Of a stretch of DNA of 64,000 nucleotides, positions 21,202 through 29,221 are shown in pieces; the stretch's first letter is position 1; each line of letters starts with the position of its first letter. Made by a program: the position numbers and the translations under genes. The notes beneath the pieces were generated by a model. That model ran no database searches and had not been told where the DNA came from. It saw only the letters and a program-made list of their open reading frames with translations. The DNA comes from WHSW01 sp963742205 (GTDB lineage Bacteria; Actinomycetota; Thermoleophilia; Solirubrobacterales; 70-9): positions 62,001-126,000 of the forward strand of contig CAVUKZ010000012.1 in NCBI GenBank assembly GCA_963742205.1, given 5' to 3'.

Positions 21202-21843
21202 GTGGACGGCGGCGCCGATCGCAAACCAGGATCCGGCCTCTGGGCACCCCGCCGCCTCAACTGGTGGGTCGGGGTCCTGTTCGCGATCGGCTCGCTCTGC
21301 TTCTTCCTCGGGCCGTTCCCGGGCTTTGTGGACCTGGTCGGGTCGTCGGCCGACGGCGTCGTCTTCTTCGTCGGCTCCATCTTTTTCACCAGTGCCGCCC
21401 TGCTGCAGCTACTCGGCTCTGAGCGCTCCACCGCCGACTGGTGGGCGAGCCTGGTCCAGCTCGTCGGGACCGTCTACTTCAACGTCGACACGTTCCGGGC
21501 GATGCAGGACAGCTTCGACACCGAGGACGTCAACCGGGTGGTCTGGCGACCGGAGGCGCTCGGCTCGATCTGCTTCCTGGTCTCAGGTTGGATCGCGCTC
21601 CGCGCCGTCCGCCATCTCCGCGGGACGCGCGACTACAGGATCGCGGTCATCAACTTCGCCGGTTGCGTTCTGTTCGGGATCTCCACCATCGGCGGCTACG
21701 TGCTGCCGTCGAGCGGCGACGCGCTGAACCTGCTCGCCGCGAACGCGGGCACCGCGCTCGGCGCCCTGTGCTTCCTGATTGGCGCGCTGATGCTGTTGCC
21801 GCGCCGAGGGGCGAGCGCGCAGCCCGCCCCTCGCGCCGCCTGA
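21202..21843 (+). CDS. YrhK-domain-like integral membrane protein
   Basis: GTG 21202 starts a 213-residue protein with six hydrophobic segments, at about residues 20-40, 50-70, 78-95, 115-133, 150-170 and 180-203. RRLNWWVGVLFAIGSLCFFLGPFPG near the start resembles the YrhK domain (PF14145), a small membrane domain of unknown role that can occur in tandem. The frame is intact. The stop at 21843 directly abuts the stop of the convergent SHOCT gene. It is divergent from the sulfatase gene, with about 80 bases between starts. Confidence 0.6.
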   Translation: MDGGADRKPGSGLWAPRRLNWWVGVLFAIGSLCFFLGPFPGFVDLVGSSADGVVFFVGSIFFTSAALLQLLGSERSTADWWASLVQLVGTVYFNVDTFRAMQDSFDTEDVNRVVWRPEALGSICFLVSGWIALRAVRHLRGTRDYRIAVINFAGCVLFGISTIGGYVLPSSGDALNLLAANAGTALGALCFLIGALMLLPRRGASAQPAPRAA

Positions 21844-22119
21844 TCAGCCCAGCAGCTTCCCCTTCGCCGCCGCGAACTCCTCGTCCGTGAGCACGCCGTC
21901 GTTGTGCAGCTTGCCGAGCTGCTCGAGCTGGGTCACGGTGTCCTCCGACATGCCGCCGGCCGGTGCGGCCGCCGGCGGAGGCGGCGCGGCCTGCGGTGGA
22001 GGCGGCGCGGCTTGCTCCGCGGCTTGCTGCTGGCCCTCGCTTCGCTTCTTGCCGGCGTAGTACGCGCCGCCGCCGATCGCGGCGGCGCGTAGCAGGGGCC
22101 GGCGCCTCATCAATGGCAT
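21844..22119 (-). CDS. SHOCT-domain protein with Pro/Ala linker
   Basis: This 91-residue protein has a basic N-terminus and one hydrophobic segment (RAAAIGGGAYYAGKK). A low-complexity linker of Pro, Ala and Gln follows (residues ~34-55). The C-terminal SHOCT domain reads TQLEQLGKLHNDGVLTDEEFAAAKGKLL. SHOCT is a short oligomerisation module found at protein ends, often in membrane-linked proteins. It sits on the minus strand just behind the small cysteine-less CMD-like gene. Confidence 0.8.
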   Translation of the reverse strand: MPLMRRRPLLRAAAIGGGAYYAGKKRSEGQQQAAEQAAPPPPQAAPPPPAAAPAGGMSEDTVTQLEQLGKLHNDGVLTDEEFAAAKGKLLG

Positions 22120-22128
22120 CGGAAACCC

Positions 22129-22476
22129 CTACTCCGTCATGTCGGGCAGCGAGAGCCCGAGCGCGAGCATGATCTCCGGCGCCGCCGCGATCACCCTCGG
22201 GCCGCCCACCTGCGGCGCCACGGCGCGGAGCACTCCGAGGATGTCCTCGGCGGTTGCGCCGCCGTCGATCGCGTTCGCGACCTGCCACGCGTAGGACGCC
22301 GGCGGTGCGTCGAGCGCGATCAGCGTCGCGATCTTGACCAGCCCGAACGTACGGGCGTCGAGACCGGTCGCCTCCAGCTGCGCCTCGCGCAGCTCGAGCG
22401 CTCCTTCGAGCACGTCCGCCTGGCCGGCGGAGATGCCGGCGAGCGCGTCGTGGGTGTCTTGGGTCACGTTGCTCAT
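22129..22476 (-). CDS. carboxymuconolactone decarboxylase/AhpD-like protein lacking cysteines
   Basis: ATG 22476 follows AAGGAGG at a good distance and overlaps the upstream gene's stop by 4 bases (ATGA). The 115-residue protein has the CMD-like all-helical pattern (KIATLIALDAPPASYAWQVANAI, then DGGATAEDILGVLRAVAPQVGG). Peroxidase-type members carry a CxxC pair with a His relay. This protein has no Cys, so an AhpD-like redox role is unlikely. It may be a structural or decarboxylase-like variant. Confidence 0.7.
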   Translation of the reverse strand: MSNVTQDTHDALAGISAGQADVLEGALELREAQLEATGLDARTFGLVKIATLIALDAPPASYAWQVANAIDGGATAEDILGVLRAVAPQVGGPRVIAAAPEIMLALGLSLPDMTE

Positions 22477-22877
22477 GTACGGGCCCTCCTTGTGGGCTCG
22501 GGGCGCCCGCCGTAGGCGACGAGGCCGTAGATCACCAGCAGGTCGATGATGAAGATGCCGAAGGCCACGAACGGAAACGCGTTCGCGTACAGCAGGATCA
22601 AGATCGCGCTGATCGAGGCGCTTGCGATCCCGATCACGCGGCCGAACGGGTTGCGGCTCCAGATCGAGAACGCCGCGAACAGCTGCACGATGCCGATCAG
22701 CAGGCCGATCCAGCCCCACGTGTTGAGGTTGTCGAAGAGGACGTAGTGGCTGCCGCCGACGAAGGCCGACGAGTTGTCGATCGCCGCGATCCCGTAGATG
22801 AAGTTCAAAAAGCCCGCGACCATGATCATCACCCCGGCAAACAGCACCCAGCCGTCGCCGCGGTTCTCTGTATCCAT
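22473..22877 (-). CDS. DUF7144-like four-helix membrane protein
   Basis: This 134-residue protein has helices at about residues 10-30, 52-70, 76-95 and 100-122. It starts MDTENRGDGWVLFAGVMIMVAG. The block GWVLFAGVMIMVAGFLNFIYGIAA, the NTWGWIGLLIGI turn and the order of helices closely match the protein at 40040-40444, so the two are paralogues. No function is established for the family. It leads a small overlapping minus-strand unit with the CMD-like gene, and its promoter lies in the 172-base gap before the phosphodiesterase gene. Confidence 0.7.
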   Translation of the reverse strand: MDTENRGDGWVLFAGVMIMVAGFLNFIYGIAAIDNSSAFVGGSHYVLFDNLNTWGWIGLLIGIVQLFAAFSIWSRNPFGRVIGIASASISAILILLYANAFPFVAFGIFIIDLLVIYGLVAYGGRPEPTRRART

Positions 22878-23049
22878 TTGCTACCTCCCGGTCGGGTTGG
22901 CGCGTCGCCGATACGGCGACCGATTTCAGCCTACGCCGACGTGTGAGCCGGTCATCGCCCCAACGGGGTGATTTCCGGGTGGAATCAGCGGGCGCGGATC
23001 ACCCGTTCCGGACGATGTCGCCGCGACCGCGTGGATTTAGGCTTGCGGG

Positions 23050-25068
23050 GTGAGTTCGTCCGAATACGGTGAGCAGCTGCGCTGGCAGCCGGCCGTGCCC
23101 CGTTTTCGCCTTGTGAACTTCATCCTCGCTTTGGTGGTCGGGGCGATCGCCGTCTGGGTCGCCGCCGCCCTGGTCCCTGGGGTCGCGCTGGGCGGGGTCG
23201 GCGCGGCGTTCTTGGTCGCCGGGCTGATCGGGATCCTCAACGCGATCGTCCCGCCGGTGCTGGCGGCGCTGCGGCTGCCCTTCATGCTCGTCGTCGGCTT
23301 CCTGCTGGTGCTGCTCGCCGACGCGCTGATCCTGCAGCTCGCCGAGGCCGTGATCGACCGGGTTCGCGTCGACTCGTTCGGCGACGCGCTGCTGGCCTCG
23401 CTGGTGATCGCGGCGGTCACCGTGGTGCTGGAGGTGATCTTCGGCAGCAACGCCGACGATGCCTACAACGTCCGCGTGATCCGGCGGGTGGCACGGCGGC
23501 AAGGCATCAAGGCCGAAACCGACGTTCCCGGGATCGTCTTCCTCGAGATCGACGGGCTCGCCCTGCCGATCCTCGGTGACGCGATGCGCGACGGCAGCGC
23601 TCCCAACCTTGCCCGCTGGGTCTCCGAGGACGGCTACCGGCTGGCGGAATGGGAGACCGACCTCTCATCGCAGACCGGAGCCAGCCAGGCCGGGATCCTG
23701 CTCGGCTCGAACGAGGACATCCCCGCCTTCCGGTGGGTGGAGAAGGAGGAGGGGCGGATGATGGTCTGCTCCTCGCCCGCCGATTGTGCCGAGATCGAAC
23801 GGCGCCACGCGACCGGAAACGGCCTGCTCACCGACGGCGGCGCCAGTCGCGGCAACCTGCTCTCGGGCGAAGCAGAGACCGCGATCCTCACGGTGAGCCG
23901 CACCGAAGACGAGCGCGGCGCCAACCCCGGCTATCGGGCCTTCCTCGCCAACGGCTTCAACGTCACCAGGGCGCTGGTGCTCTTCGTGTGGGAGGTGATC
24001 ATCGAGTGGACCGCGGCGATCCGGGCCGCCCGGCGCGACGTGCGCCCGCGAGGACATCGCGGCGGGATCTACCCGCTGATGCGCGGGGCGATGTGCGTCG
24101 TCGTCCGCGACCTGGTCGTCTTCTCCGTGCTCACCGACATGATGCGCGGGCGGCCTGCGGTCTACGCGACCTTCGCCAGCTACGACGAGGTCGCCCACCA
24201 CTCTGGCCTCATGCGGGCCGACACGCTCGAGGCCCTGCGCAAGCTCGACCAGCAGTTCGGGCGCATCGCCCGTGCCCGCCGCTACGCGCCGCGGCCGTAC
24301 GAGATCGTCGTCCTCTCCGACCACGGACAGACGCAGGGAGCCACGTTCAAGCAGCGCCACGGCTACGGGCTCGACGAGCTGGTCGAGCGCTCGATCTCCG
24401 CCGGCCGGGTCGCCGGGTGGGCCGGCGGCGACGAGCAGCAGGCGATGGTCGGGCACGCAGCCGACGAGGCCACCGGCCACAAGTCCGAAAAGCGCGCTAA
24501 GAACGACGTCTCCGATCGCGACGTCGTCGTCCTCGGCTCCGGCAACCTGGGCTTGATCTATCTGATGCAGGCGAAGCACCGGCTGACGCTCGAGGAGATC
24601 GACGCACGCCACCCGAACCTGATCGGAGCCCTGCGCAGCCACCCGCACATCGGCTGGCTGCTCGTCCGCTCGGGCGAGCGCGGCGCCGTCGCCCTCGGCC
24701 CCAACGGGGCGAACTGGCTCGACGAGGGCGTGGTGGAGGGTTCCGACCCACTCGCCGACTTCTCGCCCAACGCTGCGCAGCATCTACGGCGCACCGACGG
24801 CTTCGCTCACGTCGCCGACATCATGGTCGGCAGCTTCTACGACCCGACGCTGGACGAGGGCTGTGCGTTCGAGGAACTGATCAGCTTCCACGGCGGGCTC
24901 GGCGGGCCGCAGACGCGCGCGTTCATCCTCCACCCGCCGCACCTGCCGCTACCGGACGAGCCGATCGTCGGCGCGGCGGCGGTGCATGCGCTGCTGCTCG
25001 GCTGGCGGCGGGGTCTGGCCGAACCGGACCTCGCTCCGGCGCCGGCTGCGACGGAGGCCCGGGTCTAG
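23050..25068 (+). CDS. holin-like (Phage_holin_4) membrane domain fused to an alkaline-phosphatase-superfamily phosphodiesterase
   Basis: GTG 23050 starts a 672-residue protein. Residues ~18-138 form four helices of the phage_holin_4_2 type (VNFILALVVGAIAVWVAAAL, VAGLIGILNAIVPPVLAALR, LPFMLVVGFLLVLLADALIL). Residues ~155-650 form a nucleotide pyrophosphatase/alkaline-phosphatase-like domain: IVFLEIDGLALPIL (first metal Asp), SSQTGASQAGILLGSN (nucleophile region), TFASYDEVAHHSG, and VLSDHGQTQG (metal Asp/His). The holin-like part is probably just a membrane anchor; nothing phage-like is nearby. The substrate is unknown, and nucleotide-sugars or polyprenyl phosphates are possibilities. The stop overlaps the convergent LAL regulator gene by 4 bases. 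Confidence 0.85.
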   Translation: MSSSEYGEQLRWQPAVPRFRLVNFILALVVGAIAVWVAAALVPGVALGGVGAAFLVAGLIGILNAIVPPVLAALRLPFMLVVGFLLVLLADALILQLAEAVIDRVRVDSFGDALLASLVIAAVTVVLEVIFGSNADDAYNVRVIRRVARRQGIKAETDVPGIVFLEIDGLALPILGDAMRDGSAPNLARWVSEDGYRLAEWETDLSSQTGASQAGILLGSNEDIPAFRWVEKEEGRMMVCSSPADCAEIERRHATGNGLLTDGGASRGNLLSGEAETAILTVSRTEDERGANPGYRAFLANGFNVTRALVLFVWEVIIEWTAAIRAARRDVRPRGHRGGIYPLMRGAMCVVVRDLVVFSVLTDMMRGRPAVYATFASYDEVAHHSGLMRADTLEALRKLDQQFGRIARARRYAPRPYEIVVLSDHGQTQGATFKQRHGYGLDELVERSISAGRVAGWAGGDEQQAMVGHAADEATGHKSEKRAKNDVSDRDVVVLGSGNLGLIYLMQAKHRLTLEEIDARHPNLIGALRSHPHIGWLLVRSGERGAVALGPNGANWLDEGVVEGSDPLADFSPNAAQHLRRTDGFAHVADIMVGSFYDPTLDEGCAFEELISFHGGLGGPQTRAFILHPPHLPLPDEPIVGAAAVHALLLGWRRGLAEPDLAPAPAATEARV

Positions 25069-27326
25069 GACGGCGAGGGGCCGGGCTCGTCGAGCAGGCC
25101 CGCGCCGCGGGCGCACGCGACGGCCTCCGCGCGCGAGGAGACCCCGAGCTTGCGGTAGATCGAGCGCGCCTGCGTCTTGACCGTGTTCGCGGACACGAAC
25201 AGGTCGTCGGCGATCTCGCGGAAGGTGAGGTGGGTGGGCAGGAAGTGCAGAAGGCGGAGCTCGGCGGGGCTCAGCGGCCAGCGCCCGACGACCGAGCGCG
25301 CGGTGTCGATCTCGGCCCAGGCCCGCTCGATCCACTCCCTGATCACGGTTGCGTCCGGGGTCCGGTGCAGGTAGCGCGCGGCCTGCGCGAGGTGGGCGCG
25401 CGCCGCTGGTACGTCGTCGAGCAGCAGCAGGGCGCGCGCGGCCACCACCCGCACCTCGGCCTCGTACCAGGGGCTGAGGTCGTTGAGCTCGGACGTCAGC
25501 TCGGTTGCCTTGCGCAGATCTCGCGTGGCGTCCGCGGTGTTTGCGGTCCGCGCCCGCGAGAGCGCCGCCACGGCGAAGACCAGGCTCGAGCTCGGATACT
25601 CGGTGAGGCCAAAGTGGCGCACCTGCGCGATCGCCTCCTCGGCCAGCGCGTCGGCTCGCGCCTGATCGTCGTTGTCGAGCGCGATCAGCGCCAGCTGGGC
25701 GAGACAGAGCGTCTGGATGTGTGGCGCGCTGGCCTCGCCGCGACGCGATCCCTCCTCGAGCAGCGTCTGGGCTCGCTCGAGTTCACCGACGAGCTGCTGC
25801 GAGGTGCCCTCGATCAGGCGACAGACGGATCGCCAGGGGCTGTCTCCGGGAAGCAACTCGTAGATCCCGGCAACGTCGGCGCCCATCTGGGCGACCCCGT
25901 CGCGGGCTGCCCCGGTGGCCCGGATCACGCGCGCGGCGAGCGCCAGCATCTCGTCGCCGCCCGGTGGAACGTCCTTGAGTCCCTCGAGCGCGGCGGCGGT
26001 CCAATGCTCAACCTGGGCACCGTCCCCGGCGCTGAGGCTCGTGGTCGCCGCGGTCAGGCAGAGGGAGGGCGATTCTGTGATCTCTCGCTCGCTGAACTGC
26101 GAGAGCCAAAGCCGCAGGGTCGCGTCGCGTCCGCCGCTGGCGTACGCGGCCGTGTTCGCCCAGATCAGATCGCCCGCGCGCCGGCGATCGCCGGCCTCGA
26201 TCGCATGCTTGACCGCGCCCTCGAGATCGTCGTGCTCGGCGTACCAGTCGCTGGCGCGCCGGTGTAGCTCGACCTCTGCCTCGGGATCGCGGCGGCGGAG
26301 CTCGGATCTGAGCATCTCCTGCAGCAGGGCGTGATATCGGTACTCGCGGTCGCGGCGGTCAAGCGGTACGAGCAGCATGTTCGAGCGCGCCATCCGCCGC
26401 AGCATCTCGGTCGAGCCACCGCTTTCGAGGACCGCGTCGCAGAGCGGGCCGAAGAGGCGGTCGAGGAGCGAGGTCCGGGTGAGGAAGTCGAGGTCGGGCG
26501 CGGAGAGCCCGTCGAGGAAGGCGTCGCGGACGTAGTCGGCGACGAAGCGATCGTCGCCGTAGAAGTCCGCGACCGCCCGCTCGACGTCATCCTCGGCGCT
26601 CAGCGCGAGGGCCGCGAGGTAGAGCCCAGCAGGCCACCCCTCGGTCTTCTCGACCAGGCGCTCGACCGTCGCGTGGTCGAGCTCGAGCCCGGCCTCCTCG
26701 AGCAGGTCGGCCGCCTCCGGGACGGTCATCATCAGCTCGCGGGCGCGGACCTCGCCGAGCCGGCGCTGGGTCCGCAGACGGCCGAGCGGCATCTCCGGCT
26801 CGTCGCGGGAGGTGATCGCCAGGGTGGAGCCCGCGTTCAGGCAGGAGGCGAGCTCGGGGAGCGGCCGCAAGGCCTCCGGGTTGTTGAGGTTGTGGACGTC
26901 GTCGAGGACGATCACGAACGGCTGCTCGCACTGGCGCAGCGCGTGGCAGAGGCGCGGGACGACGACGTCCCACAGGTTCGGACGGGGCGACAGCAGGGGG
27001 GCGAAGACCGCGTCGTCGAGCGGCGTGATCTCGTCGATGGCCGCGGCGATCGAGCCCAGCAGCAGGACCGGGTCGTTGTAGCGCTCGTCGAGCGTGATCC
27101 ACGCGAACGGGCGCTCGTCGGCGTCCTCCCACTGGGCGAGGAACGTCGTCTTGCCGTACCCGGCAGGCGCTGCCACGAGCACCATCGATTCCTCCAGCCG
27201 CTCGAGGCGGGGGGCGAGCACGCGCTCGCGCGGGACCAACTCGCGACCGGCTAGGTGCGGCCGCCGGCCGTGGTGGCGGAGCAGCTCCCGCGTGGGGACA
27301 CCCCTCGATTCAGTTTGTTGGGTCAT
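25065..27326 (-). CDS. LuxR-family transcriptional regulator, LAL/MalT-like ATPase type
   Basis: ATG 27326 gives 753 residues. The N-terminal NTPase has a Walker A (VAAPAGYGKTTFLAQW) near residue 50 and a Walker B (PFVIVLDDVHNL) near 130. TPR-like helical repeats fill about residues 330-650. The C-terminal LuxR HTH (LSPAELRLLHFLPTHLTFRE, FVSANTVKTQARSIYRKLGV) occupies about 685-745. Such proteins are activated by a small effector plus ATP and act on nearby promoters. It is divergent from gadB, with a 10-bp inverted repeat in the shared gap that is a candidate binding site. An in-frame start further upstream exists, but ATG 27326 best fits family N-termini. Confidence 0.9.
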   Translation of the reverse strand: MTQQTESRGVPTRELLRHHGRRPHLAGRELVPRERVLAPRLERLEESMVLVAAPAGYGKTTFLAQWEDADERPFAWITLDERYNDPVLLLGSIAAAIDEITPLDDAVFAPLLSPRPNLWDVVVPRLCHALRQCEQPFVIVLDDVHNLNNPEALRPLPELASCLNAGSTLAITSRDEPEMPLGRLRTQRRLGEVRARELMMTVPEAADLLEEAGLELDHATVERLVEKTEGWPAGLYLAALALSAEDDVERAVADFYGDDRFVADYVRDAFLDGLSAPDLDFLTRTSLLDRLFGPLCDAVLESGGSTEMLRRMARSNMLLVPLDRRDREYRYHALLQEMLRSELRRRDPEAEVELHRRASDWYAEHDDLEGAVKHAIEAGDRRRAGDLIWANTAAYASGGRDATLRLWLSQFSEREITESPSLCLTAATTSLSAGDGAQVEHWTAAALEGLKDVPPGGDEMLALAARVIRATGAARDGVAQMGADVAGIYELLPGDSPWRSVCRLIEGTSQQLVGELERAQTLLEEGSRRGEASAPHIQTLCLAQLALIALDNDDQARADALAEEAIAQVRHFGLTEYPSSSLVFAVAALSRARTANTADATRDLRKATELTSELNDLSPWYEAEVRVVAARALLLLDDVPAARAHLAQAARYLHRTPDATVIREWIERAWAEIDTARSVVGRWPLSPAELRLLHFLPTHLTFREIADDLFVSANTVKTQARSIYRKLGVSSRAEAVACARGAGLLDEPGPSPS

Positions 27327-27422
27327 GGCATGGAAGTCGACCGGTCCCCCGACCCTTGCCCGGAAGTCTACGTGCAAGCGCGCGTGCGGAGGGGGCGGCC
27401 TATGCCCAGGACCGCGCAGGGG

Positions 27423-27468
27423 ATCTGAAGCGGGATAGGATCGTTCCCCGGCTCGTGACGCTTCAGAT
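27423..27468. promoter_or_regulatory. 10-bp perfect inverted repeat in the LAL-gadB divergent gap
   Basis: ATCTGAAGCG (27423-27432) and CGCTTCAGAT (27459-27468) are perfect inverted copies, 26 bases apart. They lie between a LAL regulator and gadB. A TAGGAT box near 27435 between the arms could be a -10 element. Likely a dimeric operator; it could also form a hairpin in a gadB leader. Confidence 0.5.
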
Positions 27469-27502
27469 ATTCGCCCGGGATGGACGAACGGAAGGATGAG
27501 AC

Positions 27503-27565
27503 ATGGATGGCGTCAACATGATCGACCGGCTCGCCTCGACGGACTCCCGCCGATCGCGTGACTGA
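27503..27565 (+). CDS. possible 20-residue leader peptide overlapping the gadB start
   Basis: ATG 27503 follows GAAGGATGAG at good spacing and encodes 20 residues (MDGVNMIDRLASTDSRRSRD), ending at 27565, past the gadB GTG at 27558. The gadB GTG has no strong ribosome site of its own. Either this is a coupled leader peptide, or the true gadB start is this ATG and a one-base error separates the frames. Confidence 0.35.
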   Translation: MDGVNMIDRLASTDSRRSRD

Positions 27566-28928
27566 GCGCAAGGCCCAACTCCCCACCGAGGCCACCGGGA
27601 GCTGGATTACCGAGAAGGCCCCCGATGGCGCGATCCCCGAAGGGGCGATGGCGCCAATCGCGGCGGCGCGCCTGGTCCAGGAAGAGCTCGCGGTGGAGGG
27701 CATCCCGGAGCGGAATCTCGCGACGTTCGTGACCACCGCGATGGAGCCGGAGGCTCGCTTCGTCATCGACCAGAACCTCCACCGGAACTTCATCGACCAC
27801 GCCGAGTACCCGATGACGTTCGAGATCCAGCAGCGGTGCATCCGCATGTTGGCCGAGCTCTTCAATGCGCCCGGGGAGACGACTGGCACCAGCACACAGG
27901 GGTCATCGGAGGCGATCCTGCTCGGCGCGCTGTCGCTGAAGTGGAAGTGGCGCAAGCGACGAGAGGCCGACAACAAAGCGACCGACTCGCCCAATCTCGT
28001 CTTCGGGGGAGACGTACACGTCGTCTGGGAGAAGTTCTGCCGCTACTTCGACGTCGAACCGCGGATCGTGCCCCTGCAGCCCGGCAAGTACACGGTCGGG
28101 CCCGAGGACGTGGAGCCCCACATCGACGAGAACACGATCGGCGTCGCCGCCGTCGTCGGCACCACCTTCACCGGCCACGCCGACGACGTGGTCGGGATCA
28201 ACGACCTCCTGCTGGGGCTGAAGAACGACAAGGGGCTCGACGTCCCGCTGCACATCGACGGCGCCAGCGGCGGCTTCGTCTGGCCGTTCCTGTACCCGGA
28301 CTCGAAATGGGACTTCCGGCTCGAGCAGGTGCGTTCGATCAACGCCTCCGGCCACAAGTTCGGACTGGTGTACCCGGGGATCGGCTGGCTGATCTTCCGG
28401 GAGAAAACCGACCTCGCCGAGGACCTCGTCTTCTACGAGAACTACCTGGGAAAGACCGACGCGACCTTCACCCTGAACTTCTCAACCGGTTCCTCGATGG
28501 TCCTAGCGCAGTACTACAACTTCGTTCGCTGGGGCAAGGCGGGCTATCGGTGGGCGATGGAGACGATGCAGGAGAACGCCCGGTCGCTGGCCAAGGACAT
28601 CGCCGCTCTGGGCAAGTTCCAGATCATCGGGGAGGGAGAGGAGACACTCCCGCTGGTCGCCTTCAATCTCGCCGAGAAGCATCCCTATGACGAGTTCGAC
28701 ATCGCCTTCCAGCTCCACGCCGAGAGGGGCTGGATGCTGCCCGCCTACACCATGCCTCCGAACGCGCAGGACGTGAAGATGATGCGGGCGCTCGTCAAGC
28801 TCAATATGGCTCGGTCGCTCGTCGACAAGCTCGACGACGACATCGCCGAGGCCATCAAAACGCTGGAGGCGAAGGGCCCCGTGAGTGAGTCCGAGCGCAA
28901 GCGGGTTCAGACCAACGTGACCCACTGA
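27558..28928 (+). CDS. gadB: glutamate decarboxylase (PLP-dependent)
   Basis: This enzyme turns glutamate into GABA plus CO2, consuming a proton, and is used in acid resistance and GABA metabolism. The 456-residue length is normal. PLP-domain landmarks are ATFVTTAMEPEA near the N-terminus, GTSTQGSSEAILLGALSLKW, HIDGASGGFVWPF, and SINASGHKFGLVYPG, where K267 (from GTG 27558) forms the Schiff base. The C-terminus lacks the usual HH-T tail used for pH autoinhibition in E. coli GadB, ending KRVQTNVTH. No antiporter gadC is nearby. Expression is probably under the divergent LAL regulator. Confidence 0.95.
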   Translation: MTERKAQLPTEATGSWITEKAPDGAIPEGAMAPIAAARLVQEELAVEGIPERNLATFVTTAMEPEARFVIDQNLHRNFIDHAEYPMTFEIQQRCIRMLAELFNAPGETTGTSTQGSSEAILLGALSLKWKWRKRREADNKATDSPNLVFGGDVHVVWEKFCRYFDVEPRIVPLQPGKYTVGPEDVEPHIDENTIGVAAVVGTTFTGHADDVVGINDLLLGLKNDKGLDVPLHIDGASGGFVWPFLYPDSKWDFRLEQVRSINASGHKFGLVYPGIGWLIFREKTDLAEDLVFYENYLGKTDATFTLNFSTGSSMVLAQYYNFVRWGKAGYRWAMETMQENARSLAKDIAALGKFQIIGEGEETLPLVAFNLAEKHPYDEFDIAFQLHAERGWMLPAYTMPPNAQDVKMMRALVKLNMARSLVDKLDDDIAEAIKTLEAKGPVSESERKRVQTNVTH

Positions 28929-28955
28929 GGTCTCGCCACCTGCAACTTGCGGCCC

Positions 28956-28980
28956 GCGGGCGCCGATCTTTAGCGCCCGC
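28956..28980 (+). terminator. hairpin after gadB
   Basis: GCGGGCGC and GCGCCCGC form a perfect 8-bp stem around a 9-base loop, 28 bases past the gadB stop. There is no U-run, as is common for hairpin terminators in high-GC actinobacteria. The rest of 28981-29221 shows no gene; it holds the ftsE leader, but no clear promoter was seen. Confidence 0.5.
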
Positions 28981-29221
28981 TAACACGCTTCGCTACTCTC
29001 CCGCGCCCGGATCGGAGGGAGCCGATTCCGCAGGTTTCGATGCAGGCGACGCCCGCGGGCGTGAGCACGCAGGACTGGGGCGGACGCCGAAGAAAGAGGC
29101 CGCGCAATGCCACTTCTCACACGTAGATCAAGCCGTAGACGGGACCGCGACACGGGCGAGCACCGCCGTCGCCGAGCGCCGGCCGGGCGCCCGGTCGCCG
29201 AAGCGCAGCGGGCAGCCGCCG

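Noticed and set aside
23050..23460. Prophage, suggested by the holin-like domain.
   Set aside because: There is no integrase, capsid, tail or lysis gene around it, and the domain is fused to an enzyme.
28929..29221. prfB or a tRNA gene upstream of ftsE, as in other actinobacteria.
   Set aside because: No release-factor text and no tRNA cloverleaf or TTCRA loop was found in the gap.
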